DNA of 64,000 bases from CBDDFN01 sp965227065 (GCA_965227065.1 CBDDFN010000003.1:1-64000), one strand, 5' to 3'. Shown: positions 53,799-62,951, counted from the first letter of the stretch. Numbers and translations are program-made. Notes: generated by a model from the letters alone, not told the origin.

Positions 53799-54668
53799 TT
53801 AATTCCGGCCTTCAATATCACCAAAGAACTTGAAGAAGTCGGATTTGGGATCAAGCAGCATGGACGTTGAACTGCCGCCCAGGGCCCGCTGATAGGCAAG
53901 CATGGAGCGATAGAATTCAAAGAACTCCGTGTCCTTGCCGTAAGCTTCAGCGAGGATGCGGTTGCGTTCCCGATCACCTTCACCGCGCAGAATGTCGGCT
54001 TGCTTTTCCGCATTGGCCTTGATGACGGCGACCTGACGGTCGGCATCAGCGCGGGTCTCTTGCGCATCCTCCGAGCCTTCGGCGCGCAGCTGATTGGCGT
54101 CGCGCTTCCGTTCGGCATTCATCCGATTGTAGATCGAGTTTGAGTTTTCTTCGGGCAGATCAACCCGGCGCAAGCGCACATCGACAATCTCGATACCAAA
54201 ATCAGCGGCCTTTCGCGTCACATCCTTGGCAATATCGACCATCAACGCGCCCCGCGCACCCGACACAATATCGTCGGATTCGCGCTTGGCGAGGATTTCG
54301 CGCACCGAGGCATCCATCAGCGTCTGGATACGGTTGGCGGCCACCCGCTCATCACGCAAGCGCTGGAAGTACAAAAGCGGATTGACAATGCGCCAGCGCG
54401 CAAAGGCATCAACCACCAGACGGCGATTGTCGCCGGCGACAATTTCCTGAGCCTTGGCATCAAAGTTCAGGATGCGCTTTTCCATATATTCAACCTGCTG
54501 GATGAACGGCAGTTTGAAATTGAGCCCGGGCTCGACAATGGTGCGCTTGGGTTCGTTGAGCTGGAAGACCAGCGCCTGTTCGGTCTGCTTGACGGTGAAC
54601 ATGGAGCTCATCGCCACAAACGCGCCGATCACGAGGATAACGCCAACAATGATGATGGAACGGTTCAT
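53799..54668 (-). CDS. hflC: HflC, modulator of FtsH protease
   Basis: A 289-aa SPFH/band-7 protein with an N-terminal membrane helix (IIIVGVILVIGAFVAMSSMF), the band-7 domain (VKQTEQALVFQLNEPKR) and a C-terminal coiled coil (ADADRQVAVIKANAEKQAD). With HflK it forms the large ring complex around FtsH. Its ATG overlaps the hflK stop by one base (TAATG). Confidence 0.95.
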   Translation of the reverse strand: MNRSIIIVGVILVIGAFVAMSSMFTVKQTEQALVFQLNEPKRTIVEPGLNFKLPFIQQVEYMEKRILNFDAKAQEIVAGDNRRLVVDAFARWRIVNPLLYFQRLRDERVAANRIQTLMDASVREILAKRESDDIVSGARGALMVDIAKDVTRKAADFGIEIVDVRLRRVDLPEENSNSIYNRMNAERKRDANQLRAEGSEDAQETRADADRQVAVIKANAEKQADILRGEGDRERNRILAEAYGKDTEFFEFYRSMLAYQRALGGSSTSMLLDPKSDFFKFFGDIEGRN

Positions 54669-55813
54669 TATTTTGCACCTCGCTTGCCAAGTTCATTGAG
54701 CGGCAGATACGGCACGACACCCTGTTCGTCGCCATCAATGATGATCTTGTCCATATCGCCCAGAACCTTTTCCATGGTCTCAAGGAAGATGCGTTTGCGG
54801 ACAACATCCTTGGAATTCTTGTACTCTTCATAGATCGAGATGAAGCGGGCGGCCTCACCTTGCGCGGTGGCAATCGAGCTTTCCTTGTAGCCCTTGGCTT
54901 CCTCGATAATCCGCTTGGCGTCACCCCGTGCGCGGGGAACAACGTCGCGCGCATAGGCTTCGGCCTTGTTGCGCTCGGTCTCCGCATCGGCCTGGGCGGC
55001 CTGGACGTCGCGGAAGGCGGCAATCACCTCGCTTGGCGGATCAACATTTTGCAGCTGAACTTCCTGGATCAGAACACCTGCGCCATATTCATCAAGCACG
55101 TTTTGCATCGCGATCTTGACTTCATCCTCGATCTGGCCGCGGCCCTCGGTCAGGATGAAGTTGATCTTGTTCTGGCCGATCACTTCGCGCATCACCGATT
55201 CGGCGACCGCTTTCACAACTTCGACCGGGTCTTTCAGATTGAACAGATAATCGGGCGCATTGCCGATTTTCCACAGAACCGAGAAATCAATATCAACGAT
55301 GTTTTCATCGCCGGTCAGCATCAGGCTTTCGGTTTTCAGGTCCGACCCGGTCGCCGAAAAACCGACATCAACGCGGTTGACGGTTTCAACCTTGGGCGTC
55401 ATGTGGCTTTCGATCGGATAAGGCAGGCGGTAGCGCAAGCCCGGATTGGTCTGTTCGGAATATTTGCCGAAGCGCAGCACAATGCCCTGCTCTTCGGGGC
55501 CGACCTGATAAAAGCCCGATGCAAGCCACAGGCCGACAATCACTGCCGCTATCAGCGCAAACAGACGGCCGGAATTGCCGCCGCTGCCGCCGAACATCTG
55601 GTTGAGCTTGTCCTGGCCCTGGCGGATCAGGTCATCGAGGTCCGGGCCTTGAGGACCTTGGGGGCCACCGCCACCGGGACGCCGCGGTCCGCGCGGACCC
55701 CGCGGTCCACCCTGGCCGCCGCCGCCGCCCCAGGGGCCCTGATTGTTCGGGCCACGGCCCCAGGGACCGCCATTTCCGCCTGAATTCTCGCTCTTATTGT
55801 CATCCCATGGCAT
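54668..55813 (-). CDS. hflK: HflK, modulator of FtsH protease
   Basis: A 381-aa SPFH protein. The N-terminal 70 residues are cytoplasmic and very rich in Gly, Pro and Arg (GPWGRGPNNQGPWGGGGG), then one membrane helix (FALIAAVIVGLWLASGFYQV), the band-7 domain (EQGIVLRFGKYSEQTNPGL) and a coiled coil (AQADAETERNKAEAYAR). ATG 55813 with AAGGA upstream is chosen; a frame to 55879 is not protein-like. First gene of the hflKC unit, divergent from mrp. Confidence 0.95.
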   Translation of the reverse strand: MPWDDNKSENSGGNGGPWGRGPNNQGPWGGGGGQGGPRGPRGPRRPGGGGPQGPQGPDLDDLIRQGQDKLNQMFGGSGGNSGRLFALIAAVIVGLWLASGFYQVGPEEQGIVLRFGKYSEQTNPGLRYRLPYPIESHMTPKVETVNRVDVGFSATGSDLKTESLMLTGDENIVDIDFSVLWKIGNAPDYLFNLKDPVEVVKAVAESVMREVIGQNKINFILTEGRGQIEDEVKIAMQNVLDEYGAGVLIQEVQLQNVDPPSEVIAAFRDVQAAQADAETERNKAEAYARDVVPRARGDAKRIIEEAKGYKESSIATAQGEAARFISIYEEYKNSKDVVRKRIFLETMEKVLGDMDKIIIDGDEQGVVPYLPLNELGKRGAK

Positions 55814-55945
55814 TGGGCAACCATCCTTGCTGTTCATTGTCCGCCTGCGTGAACCGCCTGTGGAAGACGAAAGCCGCACACATTCCTAACAGATAGGGTG
55901 CGGGGCTTTCCTTTGAAAGGGCCTCCGTTATATGACAGGCATGAA

Positions 55946-55971
55946 GGTCTATCAACAAAGGCCTATAGACC
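55946..55971. promoter_or_regulatory. Inverted repeat in the hflK-mrp divergent region
   Basis: GGTCTAT (55946-55952) and ATAGACC (55965-55971) are perfect arms around a 12-bp centre. It lies between the divergent hflK and mrp starts, 133 and 55 bp away. It may be an operator; no family of regulator is suggested. Confidence 0.35.
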
Positions 55972-56025
55972 AAACGCTTGCCCCGCGCGTCTGGATCAGT
56001 GCGGCGCGGATTGTATGAGGACACT

Positions 56026-57141
56026 ATGACCGATGTAACCCGGGACGCCGTGCTAGCCGCGCTCAAAACCATCAAAGACCCCAGAACCGGCAAGGACATT
56101 GTCAGCGCCGGCCTGGCCCAGGGCGTGGTCGCCAAAGGCCCCCATGTCGGCTTCACTCTCGAAATCGATCCCGCCCACGCAAAAGTGATGGAGCCGGTGC
56201 GCAAACAGGCCGAAGAGGCGGTCAAAGCCGTCCCCGGCGTCCTGTCGGTGACCGGCGTGATGACGGCGCATTCGGATGCGCCTTCGGGCAGCTCGCCCCG
56301 GCAGCCCGACGTCAAAGCGGGAACCGCCGCCCTGAACAACGCCCAGGGCATTCCCGGTGTCAGCCACATTGTGGCGGTCGCCTCAGGCAAGGGCGGTGTC
56401 GGCAAATCCACCGTGGCCGCCAATCTGGCGCTGGCCCTGTCCGGGCTTGGCCTCAAGGTCGGGCTTCTTGATGCCGATGTTTACGGCCCCTCGGTGCCCC
56501 GCCTTCTCAACCTGTCGGGCAAGCCGACCTCGGCCGACGGCAAACGTATCGCTCCCAAGGAGGCCTTCGGCATCAAGGCCATGTCCATGGGCCTGATGGT
56601 CGATGAAGACACCGCCATGATCTGGCGGGGCCCCATGGTCATGTCAGCGCTGACCCAGATGCTGATGGATGTCGACTGGGCGCCTTTGGATGTGCTGGTA
56701 GTCGATATGCCGCCGGGCACCGGCGATGCCCAGCTTACCATGGCCCAGCGTGTGCCGCTGTCCGGCGCCGTCATTGTTTCAACGCCGCAAGACCTTGCGC
56801 TGATTGACGCCAAGAAGGCGATGGCCATGTTCAAAAAGGTCGAGGTGCCAATCCTGGGGCTTGTGGAAAACATGTCGGTTCATGTCTGTTCCAACTGCGG
56901 TCATGAAGAACATATTTTCGGCCATGGCGGGGCAGCCCGTGAAGCCGAACGCCAGGGCGCTGACTTACTGGGTGAGCTGCCGCTTGATCTTGAAATCCGC
57001 ACCGCATCAGACAACGGCACACCCATCGTCGCGCTCAAGCCAGACAGCGCCCACGCCAGCCGTTTCACTGAAATTGCTCAGCAGGTCGCCGCCAAGCTGC
57101 AGGGCGCGCAGAAGGCCGCGCCTGCCATCGTGATGGAATGA
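56026..57141 (+). CDS. mrp: Mrp/ApbC family iron-sulfur cluster carrier ATPase
   Basis: A 371-aa P-loop protein that binds and delivers Fe-S clusters. An N-terminal MIP18/DUF59-like domain (about residues 5-90: DAVLAALKTIKDPRTGKDIV) precedes the ATPase domain with the deviant Walker A GKGGVGKST near residue 121 and the cluster-binding Cys pair in HVCSNCGHEEHIFGHGG. ATG 56026 has GAGGA 4 bp upstream; an earlier in-frame start at 55978 would add 16 residues. Its stop abuts the stop of the convergent gene (TGATCA). Confidence 0.94.
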   Translation: MTDVTRDAVLAALKTIKDPRTGKDIVSAGLAQGVVAKGPHVGFTLEIDPAHAKVMEPVRKQAEEAVKAVPGVLSVTGVMTAHSDAPSGSSPRQPDVKAGTAALNNAQGIPGVSHIVAVASGKGGVGKSTVAANLALALSGLGLKVGLLDADVYGPSVPRLLNLSGKPTSADGKRIAPKEAFGIKAMSMGLMVDEDTAMIWRGPMVMSALTQMLMDVDWAPLDVLVVDMPPGTGDAQLTMAQRVPLSGAVIVSTPQDLALIDAKKAMAMFKKVEVPILGLVENMSVHVCSNCGHEEHIFGHGGAAREAERQGADLLGELPLDLEIRTASDNGTPIVALKPDSAHASRFTEIAQQVAAKLQGAQKAAPAIVME

Positions 57142-57567
57142 TCAGCCGAACCTGTAACGCACAAAACCCGGCCACAACCAGGGCCGGGACAACACCGCTG
57201 TGATAAGCGGGATTTGATCGAAATAGACCCGGCGCAGCTTGACCATGCCGCTTTCCAGATAAAACAGATCGGTCATGGGGATCGCCAGACCCTTGCCGAT
57301 CGGCAAGCTCAGCGTCCATTCAATCGCCGCTTCCCCCGGCGTACTGATGGAGCGGTGCACCGTCCCCGACAGGCCCGGCATCCATTTAAGCAGCCGCTCA
57401 AATTCGGCAATCGCGGCCGTCTTACCCTTGATGGTTGGCAGATGGGGTTGAACAAGGATCACATCGTCGGTCAACAGGCCGGTCAGCCCCGCAACCGTCG
57501 GTGTCGCCCAGGCCTGTTCAAAGGCTTGGCAAAAGGCCGCTTCGGCCCCGTAGTGGGTTGCGGTCAT
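57142..57567 (-). CDS. NTF2/SnoaL-like protein
   Basis: A 141-aa cone-shaped NTF2-like fold: an N-terminal helix (AFCQAFEQAWATPTVAGLTG), then strands DDVILVQPHLPTIKGKTAAI, and HRSISTPGEAAIEWTLSLPI. This layout is typical of SnoaL-type cyclases, isomerases and non-catalytic binding proteins. It overlaps the carbon-nitrogen hydrolase by ATGA, so the two are coupled. Function not assigned. Confidence 0.75.
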   Translation of the reverse strand: MTATHYGAEAAFCQAFEQAWATPTVAGLTGLLTDDVILVQPHLPTIKGKTAAIAEFERLLKWMPGLSGTVHRSISTPGEAAIEWTLSLPIGKGLAIPMTDLFYLESGMVKLRRVYFDQIPLITAVLSRPWLWPGFVRYRFG

Positions 57568-58607
57568 ACGCCGACCTCATCCTGGACCGCATTCCCTACC
57601 GCATTCCCCACCGCATCCTGGGCAGGCGTGCGGCTGAGTTTTTCATTCACGCGCGCCGCATCCAGCCCCTGTTTGCGGCCCTTGCGGCGATAGTAGCTTT
57701 TGGCGGCCCAGTTCTGCTGGCTCCAGTACAGCTTGTGGAACAAAGGCAGGTTGGGGATCCAGAAATCATAATCAAGATTGGGGAAGACCGGGTCGGCATC
57801 GGCCGAGATGTCGATCTCGGCGGTGACAAAGCCAGCCCCTTCCATCGCATTGCGCGCGGCCAGCACCTTGCCTTTGGCGTCCACAATCTGGGTCTGGCCG
57901 ACAAAGCGGGTTTGATACTCAAAGCCCCAATCGGCCCCGGCGGTCAGCATGTAGCGGCCCGACAGGGTGCCGGAATGGCTGGCCTGGACCACCGGCACCC
58001 CGATGCGGCGGGCAAATTCAACCGGAGCCTGTTCGCTCATATAGCGGTTATATTGCCCGATGGGCCCCAGAAGCGAGGGCGCGCCGGGCCAGTTTTCGGG
58101 CATGTCCCACCAGTGAGTGCCAGTCAACACAAGCTTCACCCGGCCTTTCATGCGCGCCAAAGTCTGGGTGCGGATCAGCTCCCAGCACACGGCTGCGCCA
58201 ATGCCGCCATCGGGCGTTTCAAACACCCCGTCGTCAGACCCGCCGACATAAAAGGCATTCTCCCACATGGTGGGCAAATCCTTGTCATGGGCATGGACCG
58301 TGCCGTCAGCCAGCGCGAGATAGTAGCGATTGTAAAGATCATCGCCGTCGGCCACGAGGACCGAACCGCCAATGGTGCCGGAGTAGCGGCGCGCAAGCTC
58401 CACCATCATCTCAAGGGCGACATGATCCCTGGGCAGCGCGACCTTGAAGGCATCCTCATTGGGGGCAAGTTTGCCGGAAAAGAATTCGGGCAACGCCACC
58501 GTCTTGGCACCGGCGTCAAAGGCTGCGCGGGCAAGCCGTTCGACATGATCCAGATTGTCACTCACCTGCCCTGATCGCGTATCGATCTGAACCGCTGCCA
58601 CCTTCAT
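57564..58607 (-). CDS. Carbon-nitrogen hydrolase (nitrilase superfamily)
   Basis: A 347-aa cytoplasmic amidase or nitrilase relative. The catalytic triad is Glu41 (LPEFF), Lys109 (KDLPTMWE) and Cys141 (AAVCWELIR). Extra features are THWWDMPENWPGAP and SHSGTLSGRYM. ATG 58607 with GAGGT 6 bp upstream is preferred over GTG two codons earlier. The C-terminal tail is made partly of a repeated four-residue unit (VGNA) encoded by a 12-bp tandem repeat at 57586-57621, beyond the catalytic fold. Substrate unknown. Confidence 0.88.
   Translation of the reverse strand: MKVAAVQIDTRSGQVSDNLDHVERLARAAFDAGAKTVALPEFFSGKLAPNEDAFKVALPRDHVALEMMVELARRYSGTIGGSVLVADGDDLYNRYYLALADGTVHAHDKDLPTMWENAFYVGGSDDGVFETPDGGIGAAVCWELIRTQTLARMKGRVKLVLTGTHWWDMPENWPGAPSLLGPIGQYNRYMSEQAPVEFARRIGVPVVQASHSGTLSGRYMLTAGADWGFEYQTRFVGQTQIVDAKGKVLAARNAMEGAGFVTAEIDISADADPVFPNLDYDFWIPNLPLFHKLYWSQQNWAAKSYYRRKGRKQGLDAARVNEKLSRTPAQDAVGNAVGNAVQDEVGV
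57586..57621. repeat. 12-bp tandem repeat, three units, within a coding region
   Basis: Units ACCGCATTCCCT, ACCGCATTCCCC and ACCGCATCCTGG lie head to tail. They code for the repeated GNAV-type tail of the carbon-nitrogen hydrolase. Length change by slippage would keep the frame. Confidence 0.7.
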
Positions 58608-58676
58608 TTGCACACCTCATTCCCGGCTGAACACATCACAAGACGGCCATCCTAGCCGCCCGCGCATCCTTGGCAA

Positions 58677-59672
58677 TTACCTCTCAACCAGCTCAACCCG
58701 GCGATTTTGTTCGCGCCCTTCATCAGTGCCATTGGAAAAGACCGGATTGAGCGGCCCGACCCCGTGGGGCTCCAGCCGCCCCTTGGCAATGCCATAGTCT
58801 GTTTCAAGCGCGGTAACGACAGCCCGCGCCCGGTCGCGCGACAGATTTTGGTTATAGGCAAATGTGCCTTTGGAATCGGTATGGCCGACCACATAGAACT
58901 GCGCGTCTTTGTGGGTGCCGAGATAGTCTGCAATGGCTTTGAGCGCATCGGCGCTTTCAGCCTTCAAAACCGCTTTGTCGAACTCAAACAAGATACCGTC
59001 GAGCACCACCCGCCCCTTCTCGGTGATGTCTTTGCCGATCGCCTCGGGATCGACGGTGACAAGCCCGGTTTCAGCCGCCTTGACCTCGATAATATCGACC
59101 AGCGTACCGAGCAGCTTGGAAGAATGCTGTTCCAGATTGATCACGACATAGACGGTTCCCGCCGCGCGGTCCTTCTTGGCGACCACCGCGCCAGAGCCCC
59201 CCGATGACGATGACCCCGACACCAGCGTACCGAGATAATAGTTCTGAACGCTCCATGCATTGGTGGTGAAATTGACATGTTGCCAGCCGCGCGCGCCAAC
59301 CTCGCCCCGCACATTCGATTCTGGAAACACGCCCTCGACAATGATCTCAAAGCCTTCAGCCTTGAGCGCATCGGAGAAATTTTTCCAGATCTCAGCGACC
59401 GTCCGGTCAGTCTTTTCATAGGCATAAAAGGTGCGGGTGACACGGCCTGCGGTTTCGATCCACTCGCCAATGGTGCGATACCCCGTAACCGGGCCGGCCG
59501 GCACCTTGTAGGGGCGGAAATTTTCAATCTGCTGCCAGCGGATTTCCTGGCCGGGATAGCGCGAGATCAGCGGATGATCCTCGGTCCCTTCCTCATCGGC
59601 GGCCCATGCGGGGACTGCGCTTAAAATCAGCGCCGCCATGCCCGCACATTTCATGATTGTCTTGATGCTCAT
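58677..59672 (-). CDS. OmpA family outer-membrane protein
   Basis: A 331-aa protein with a signal peptide (AGMAALILSAVPAWA), a DUF4892-like middle region (YPGQEIRWQQIENFRPYKVP, VAEIWKNFSDALKAEGFE) and a C-terminal OmpA peptidoglycan-binding domain with GILFEFDKAVLK, YVVGHTDSKGTFAYNQNLS and LEPHGVGPLNPVFSN. The ligands Asp and Arg of the OmpA domain appear in HTDSKG and RRVELV. ATG 59672 has GGGGAAGG upstream. It probably anchors the outer membrane to the wall. Confidence 0.9.
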   Translation of the reverse strand: MSIKTIMKCAGMAALILSAVPAWAADEEGTEDHPLISRYPGQEIRWQQIENFRPYKVPAGPVTGYRTIGEWIETAGRVTRTFYAYEKTDRTVAEIWKNFSDALKAEGFEIIVEGVFPESNVRGEVGARGWQHVNFTTNAWSVQNYYLGTLVSGSSSSGGSGAVVAKKDRAAGTVYVVINLEQHSSKLLGTLVDIIEVKAAETGLVTVDPEAIGKDITEKGRVVLDGILFEFDKAVLKAESADALKAIADYLGTHKDAQFYVVGHTDSKGTFAYNQNLSRDRARAVVTALETDYGIAKGRLEPHGVGPLNPVFSNGTDEGREQNRRVELVER

Positions 59673-59734
59673 ACCTGCCTTCCCCTGTTTATCCACCCAG
59701 AACACTCTAGGGGGGATTGGTGAAGGGGTGAAGA

Positions 59735-60271
59735 CTATTCCGCCGCCTGATCCGCCAGGGGCGGCACATACGGCACCAACCCCTGATTGAGGCCTTTTTC
59801 AAGCTGGCCCAGATAGGCATCGACACCCTTGTCAGCGCCCCGGAACACCATCATCAAAATGCGCAGAACCGGCGCCAGGACATGGCCATTGACCAGTGTG
59901 ATGTCGGTCTTCATCGCGATGTAGGAGCCGCTTTTGGACGGCGCGATCAGAACCTCGGTGACCGCTGTCATCGGCATTTTGAGGTCACGATAGGTGCGCA
60001 CAACCCGGCCTGGTGATTGCGCCTCAACGGTTTCCACCTCAATTTTCGAGGTGCCGATATCCTCGCGCCAGCGGGTCTCGCTCAGCGGCTCGACCTGTTT
60101 GGTCAAATCTGCGCCAACGGGAAAATTTTTCGCGTCCATGACCGCGGCAAAGACCTGCTCTGGCGGATAGACAACACTTTTCTCAGAAGACCCGGTAAGT
60201 GTTTGCGGCAGGAAATAACCGACGCAGTAAGCACCGGCCACAAGGACCAGCACACCCAAAATCCAGACCAT
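59735..60271 (-). CDS. SRPBCC family protein, membrane anchored
   Basis: A 178-aa protein: one N-terminal membrane helix (ILGVLVLVAGAYCVGYFL), then a START/SRPBCC-type domain with VVYPPEQVFAAVMDAKNFPV, SETRWREDIGTSKIEVETVE and LKMPMTAVTEVLIAPSKSG. The fold commonly binds a hydrophobic ligand. It lies alone on the minus strand between the OmpA gene and thyX. Function unknown. Confidence 0.78.
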   Translation of the reverse strand: MVWILGVLVLVAGAYCVGYFLPQTLTGSSEKSVVYPPEQVFAAVMDAKNFPVGADLTKQVEPLSETRWREDIGTSKIEVETVEAQSPGRVVRTYRDLKMPMTAVTEVLIAPSKSGSYIAMKTDITLVNGHVLAPVLRILMMVFRGADKGVDAYLGQLEKGLNQGLVPYVPPLADQAAE

Positions 60272-60305
60272 GGCGCACCCCTTTGCTGTGCGCTTGGCTC
60301 AGCCC

Positions 60306-61247
60306 TTAGCCGTCGGACTGCCCAAGCGTTTCGCTCAACTCCCGCCACTCCCGTGCCGACAAACCCGATGTTTCTTGGGTCACCGTCTCGCCTGCCAGCA
60401 TGCGTTGCACGATCGACAAACCCTGTGCCGACAGATGAACGCCTCCAAAGCGATAGTCCATAAACGCCTCATGCGCAATCGGCACCCACGCCTTGACCGT
60501 GTCGAGCATCACATCGGCATAGACACGAATCTCATACTGCGCATGCGAATCTGCCCGTAAGCTCAAGAAATGAAAGAGATTATGAAGATCGGTCTTCCAG
60601 TACCACTGGGTGTAGTAGTTGAGCGTGAGGTTCATCCGCGCCAGCTCACGCGCCAGCCCCTCGCGGCTTTCATCCGCCGCTTCACCATCGGGGCCTTCAT
60701 TGAGCATATATTCGTAATTGGCGTAGGTGCGTTCCGAATCCTCGATCAGCAGCCGCTTGACCTCAGCGGCCTCATCACCGGTCAGCACTGCGTCCCGGCC
60801 CTGCCGGTTTGACTTGGATTGTGCGGCGAGCTGGTCATCAGAGGGGATATAAAATTCCTTGTCGAGGATCGAATAGCGGGCGGAATATTCGTTCACATTG
60901 GCCGTGCGGTGGCGGATCCATTGGCGCGCCACAAAGATCGGCAATTTGACGTGATATTTGATCTCGCACATCTCAAAGGGCGTCGAATGGCGATGCCGCA
61001 TCAGATAGCGGATCAAGCCCCGGTCGTTGGAAATCATCTTGGTGCCCTTGCCGTAGGACACCCGCGCAGCCTGCACAATGGCGGCATCATCGCCCATATA
61101 GTCAATCACCCGGACAAAGCCGTGATCAAGAACCGGCAAGGGGTCATAGAGCATCTCTTCAAGCGCAGGCGCGACCGCCCGGCGGGTCGGCGCCGACTGG
61201 GCCTTGAGCGCCGCAAGCTCGGCGCGCTCTTCTTCACTGAGCTCCAT
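60306..61247 (-). CDS. thyX: FAD-dependent thymidylate synthase
   Basis: A 313-aa ThyX, which makes dTMP from dUMP with FAD. The ThyX motif is present at residues 112-122: RHRTANVNEYS (Arg112, His113, Arg114, Ser122). Other parts are LMRHRHSTPFEMCEIKYHVK and NLFHFLSLRADSHAQYEIR. Presence of ThyX suggests no classical thyA is needed. ATG 61247 with AGAGG upstream is preferred over an upstream start at 61295, which would not align with known ThyX. Confidence 0.96.
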   Translation of the reverse strand: MELSEEERAELAALKAQSAPTRRAVAPALEEMLYDPLPVLDHGFVRVIDYMGDDAAIVQAARVSYGKGTKMISNDRGLIRYLMRHRHSTPFEMCEIKYHVKLPIFVARQWIRHRTANVNEYSARYSILDKEFYIPSDDQLAAQSKSNRQGRDAVLTGDEAAEVKRLLIEDSERTYANYEYMLNEGPDGEAADESREGLARELARMNLTLNYYTQWYWKTDLHNLFHFLSLRADSHAQYEIRVYADVMLDTVKAWVPIAHEAFMDYRFGGVHLSAQGLSIVQRMLAGETVTQETSGLSAREWRELSETLGQSDG

Positions 61248-61408
61248 GATGGGCCTCTTTGTTCGGAAAAAATCTCGAACGCTGATCCTACCCATCCCGC
61301 TCCGAGTCGCAACCGGCCATGTGGCCGGAGACAGTTTCGCTCCGCGACGGAAAGTGAGCCGGCGTTAAGCGGGCGAACGCAAGGCCGACTGAGGCCCGCC
61401 GCAGGAAT

Positions 61409-61804
61409 TTAGATAAAAGCCTGGGTCAGCACGATCACCGACAGGGCAAAGCCGCCCAGATAGGTGAACACCGCCCCCCATTTGCGGAACGGATGGACTT
61501 TGGCGAGCGAGTCGCACCACAAAAAGCCTGCAATCGTCACCAGCCGGGCCACCGTCACCACCACACACAGCGCATCGACCCAATAGGCGCCCGACAAATC
61601 CTCGGCAATCAGCATCAGGATGCACAGGATCGGCGCAAACTCGGCCAGATTGCCATGCGCCCGCACCGCCTTGTTGAGGGCTGAGGTCGGATCATCGCTC
61701 AATCCGGTGAGCATGAGTGTCCCGCGTCGTTGGAACGACACATGCAAACTCAACGCAAAAAAGCTCATGCCCAGAAGCGCTGTACACACCATTGCGATAT
61801 TCAT
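61409..61804 (-). CDS. MAPEG family membrane protein
   Basis: A 131-aa integral membrane protein with four helices of the MAPEG family (eicosanoid and glutathione enzymes and their bacterial relatives): a conserved RAHGNLAEFAPI motif after the first helix, then ARLVTIAGFLW and a final helix near the C-terminus. The ATG overlaps the stop of the DJ-1/PfpI gene (ATGA). Role not assigned. Confidence 0.85.
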   Translation of the reverse strand: MNIAMVCTALLGMSFFALSLHVSFQRRGTLMLTGLSDDPTSALNKAVRAHGNLAEFAPILCILMLIAEDLSGAYWVDALCVVVTVARLVTIAGFLWCDSLAKVHPFRKWGAVFTYLGGFALSVIVLTQAFI

Positions 61805-62439
61805 TGCTCCGTCTCCCCTTCCACAAGACCATGGACGCGCGCAAACGGGTCCCAGCCTGCATCCTTGTGCCAGTCATATTCGGCAAACAAGGCCGCCTTC
61901 TCCGCTTTGTCGAGATCATAATGATGGGCCATGACGGCAAGTGCCATATCCATTCCCGCCGATACTCCCGACGAGGTCCAGATGCGGCCATCTTCGACCC
62001 AGCGTGCCTCGGCCACCCACTGGGTTGCAGGACCGGTCTGCACCATCTCCTGAAATACGAGCTTGTTGGTGGTGGCGCGCTTATTGTCGAGCAATCCCGC
62101 CCGCGCCAGAAGCGAGGCGCCGGTGCACACCGACATGACACACCCCGCCTTCCCGCCCGCTTCGGTGAGCCAGCCGATCAGCGCCTCATTGTCAATTTCG
62201 CTGCGGGTGCCAAACCCGCCCGGCACCAAAATGAAATCATAGTCGGAGCCGTCGGCAAACGTCCGGTCAAGCGCGGCGCGCGGGCCCTGAATGCTCGGCA
62301 CTGAACCGCCGCCCTGCCCCACAATCAAAAGCTCAACCTCCTCGCCCAGATGTTTGAGCATGCCGAACATCTCAAGCGGCCCATAAAGATCAAGCAGTTC
62401 AAAGCCGGGAAAGACGAGCGCTGCGAGGGTTTTACTCAC
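61801..62439 (-). CDS. DJ-1/PfpI family protein (isonitrile-hydratase-like)
   Basis: A 212-aa DJ-1/PfpI-fold protein. The nucleophile elbow is SVCTGASLLARAGLL with Cys in the position of the catalytic residue; ILVPGGFGTRS is the preceding strand-turn; RWVEDGRIWTSSGVSAGMDM follows, as in the isonitrile hydratase and AraC-coupled subfamily. The start is GTG 62439, overlapping the TGA of the upstream gene (GTGA), giving a coupled operon with the TrmO-like and MAPEG genes. Confidence 0.86.
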   Translation of the reverse strand: MSKTLAALVFPGFELLDLYGPLEMFGMLKHLGEEVELLIVGQGGGSVPSIQGPRAALDRTFADGSDYDFILVPGGFGTRSEIDNEALIGWLTEAGGKAGCVMSVCTGASLLARAGLLDNKRATTNKLVFQEMVQTGPATQWVAEARWVEDGRIWTSSGVSAGMDMALAVMAHHYDLDKAEKAALFAEYDWHKDAGWDPFARVHGLVEGETEQ

Positions 62440-62906
62440 GATTGTTTCTCCCAATAGTCGGCCATGATCTCGCGCGCCCATTCAGGCTCAAAGAAATCGC
62501 CGCGCGGGCGAAAGCCTGCCATGACAGGCTTGAGATCAAGCACCGGCGTGCCGTCAATTGCATCAAGCCCGCGCACAAACAGCCTTGTGCCTTCAACCTT
62601 CACCACATGGGCAATGGTGACGCCCAGATGATTGGGCCGCGAATGGCCGCGCTGGGCGAAAATGCCGACCTTGGGCCAGTCGGTGCGGCCGCGCGGATGG
62701 CGCGCGCCGGTGACAATCTTGGCGGGGTCGGCCTTGTGGAAACAGTAGATCACCTGCACATGGGAAAATTGATCAAGCCCCAGAAGCGCATCGCCGGTGA
62801 AGCGGCTTTCATCCAGCGCGATCACCGCCTCAACGGCGTCCCAATCATCATCATCAGGTTCAATCCGTCCGCCTTCAACGGTTCCAATGGGAGTGATATC
62901 AGTCAT
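62436..62906 (-). CDS. TsaA/TrmO-fold SAM-dependent methyltransferase
   Basis: A 156-aa protein of the TsaA (UPF0066/YaeB) family, whose characterised member TrmO methylates t6A37 in tRNA-Thr. Visible signature: LDQFSHVQVIYCFHKAD, GIFAQRGHSRPNHLGVTIAH and GLDAIDGTPVLDLKPVM. It lacks the C-terminal extension of E. coli TrmO, so its target is unproven. ATG 62906 has AAGGA 8 bp upstream; an earlier frame to 62996 contains no plausible start site. Confidence 0.85.
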   Translation of the reverse strand: MTDITPIGTVEGGRIEPDDDDWDAVEAVIALDESRFTGDALLGLDQFSHVQVIYCFHKADPAKIVTGARHPRGRTDWPKVGIFAQRGHSRPNHLGVTIAHVVKVEGTRLFVRGLDAIDGTPVLDLKPVMAGFRPRGDFFEPEWAREIMADYWEKQS

Positions 62907-62951
62907 TGCAGGTTTCCTTGCCGGAGGACTATGGGCAGGCGCGATGCGCAT

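Noticed and set aside
54860..55783. A 307-codon plus-strand frame inside hflK
   Set aside because: Produced by the Gly/Arg-rich composition of hflK; no independent support.
57435..58574. A 379-codon open frame antisense to the carbon-nitrogen hydrolase
   Set aside because: The minus-strand gene has a complete Glu-Lys-Cys triad; the plus-strand translation is His/Arg-rich noise.
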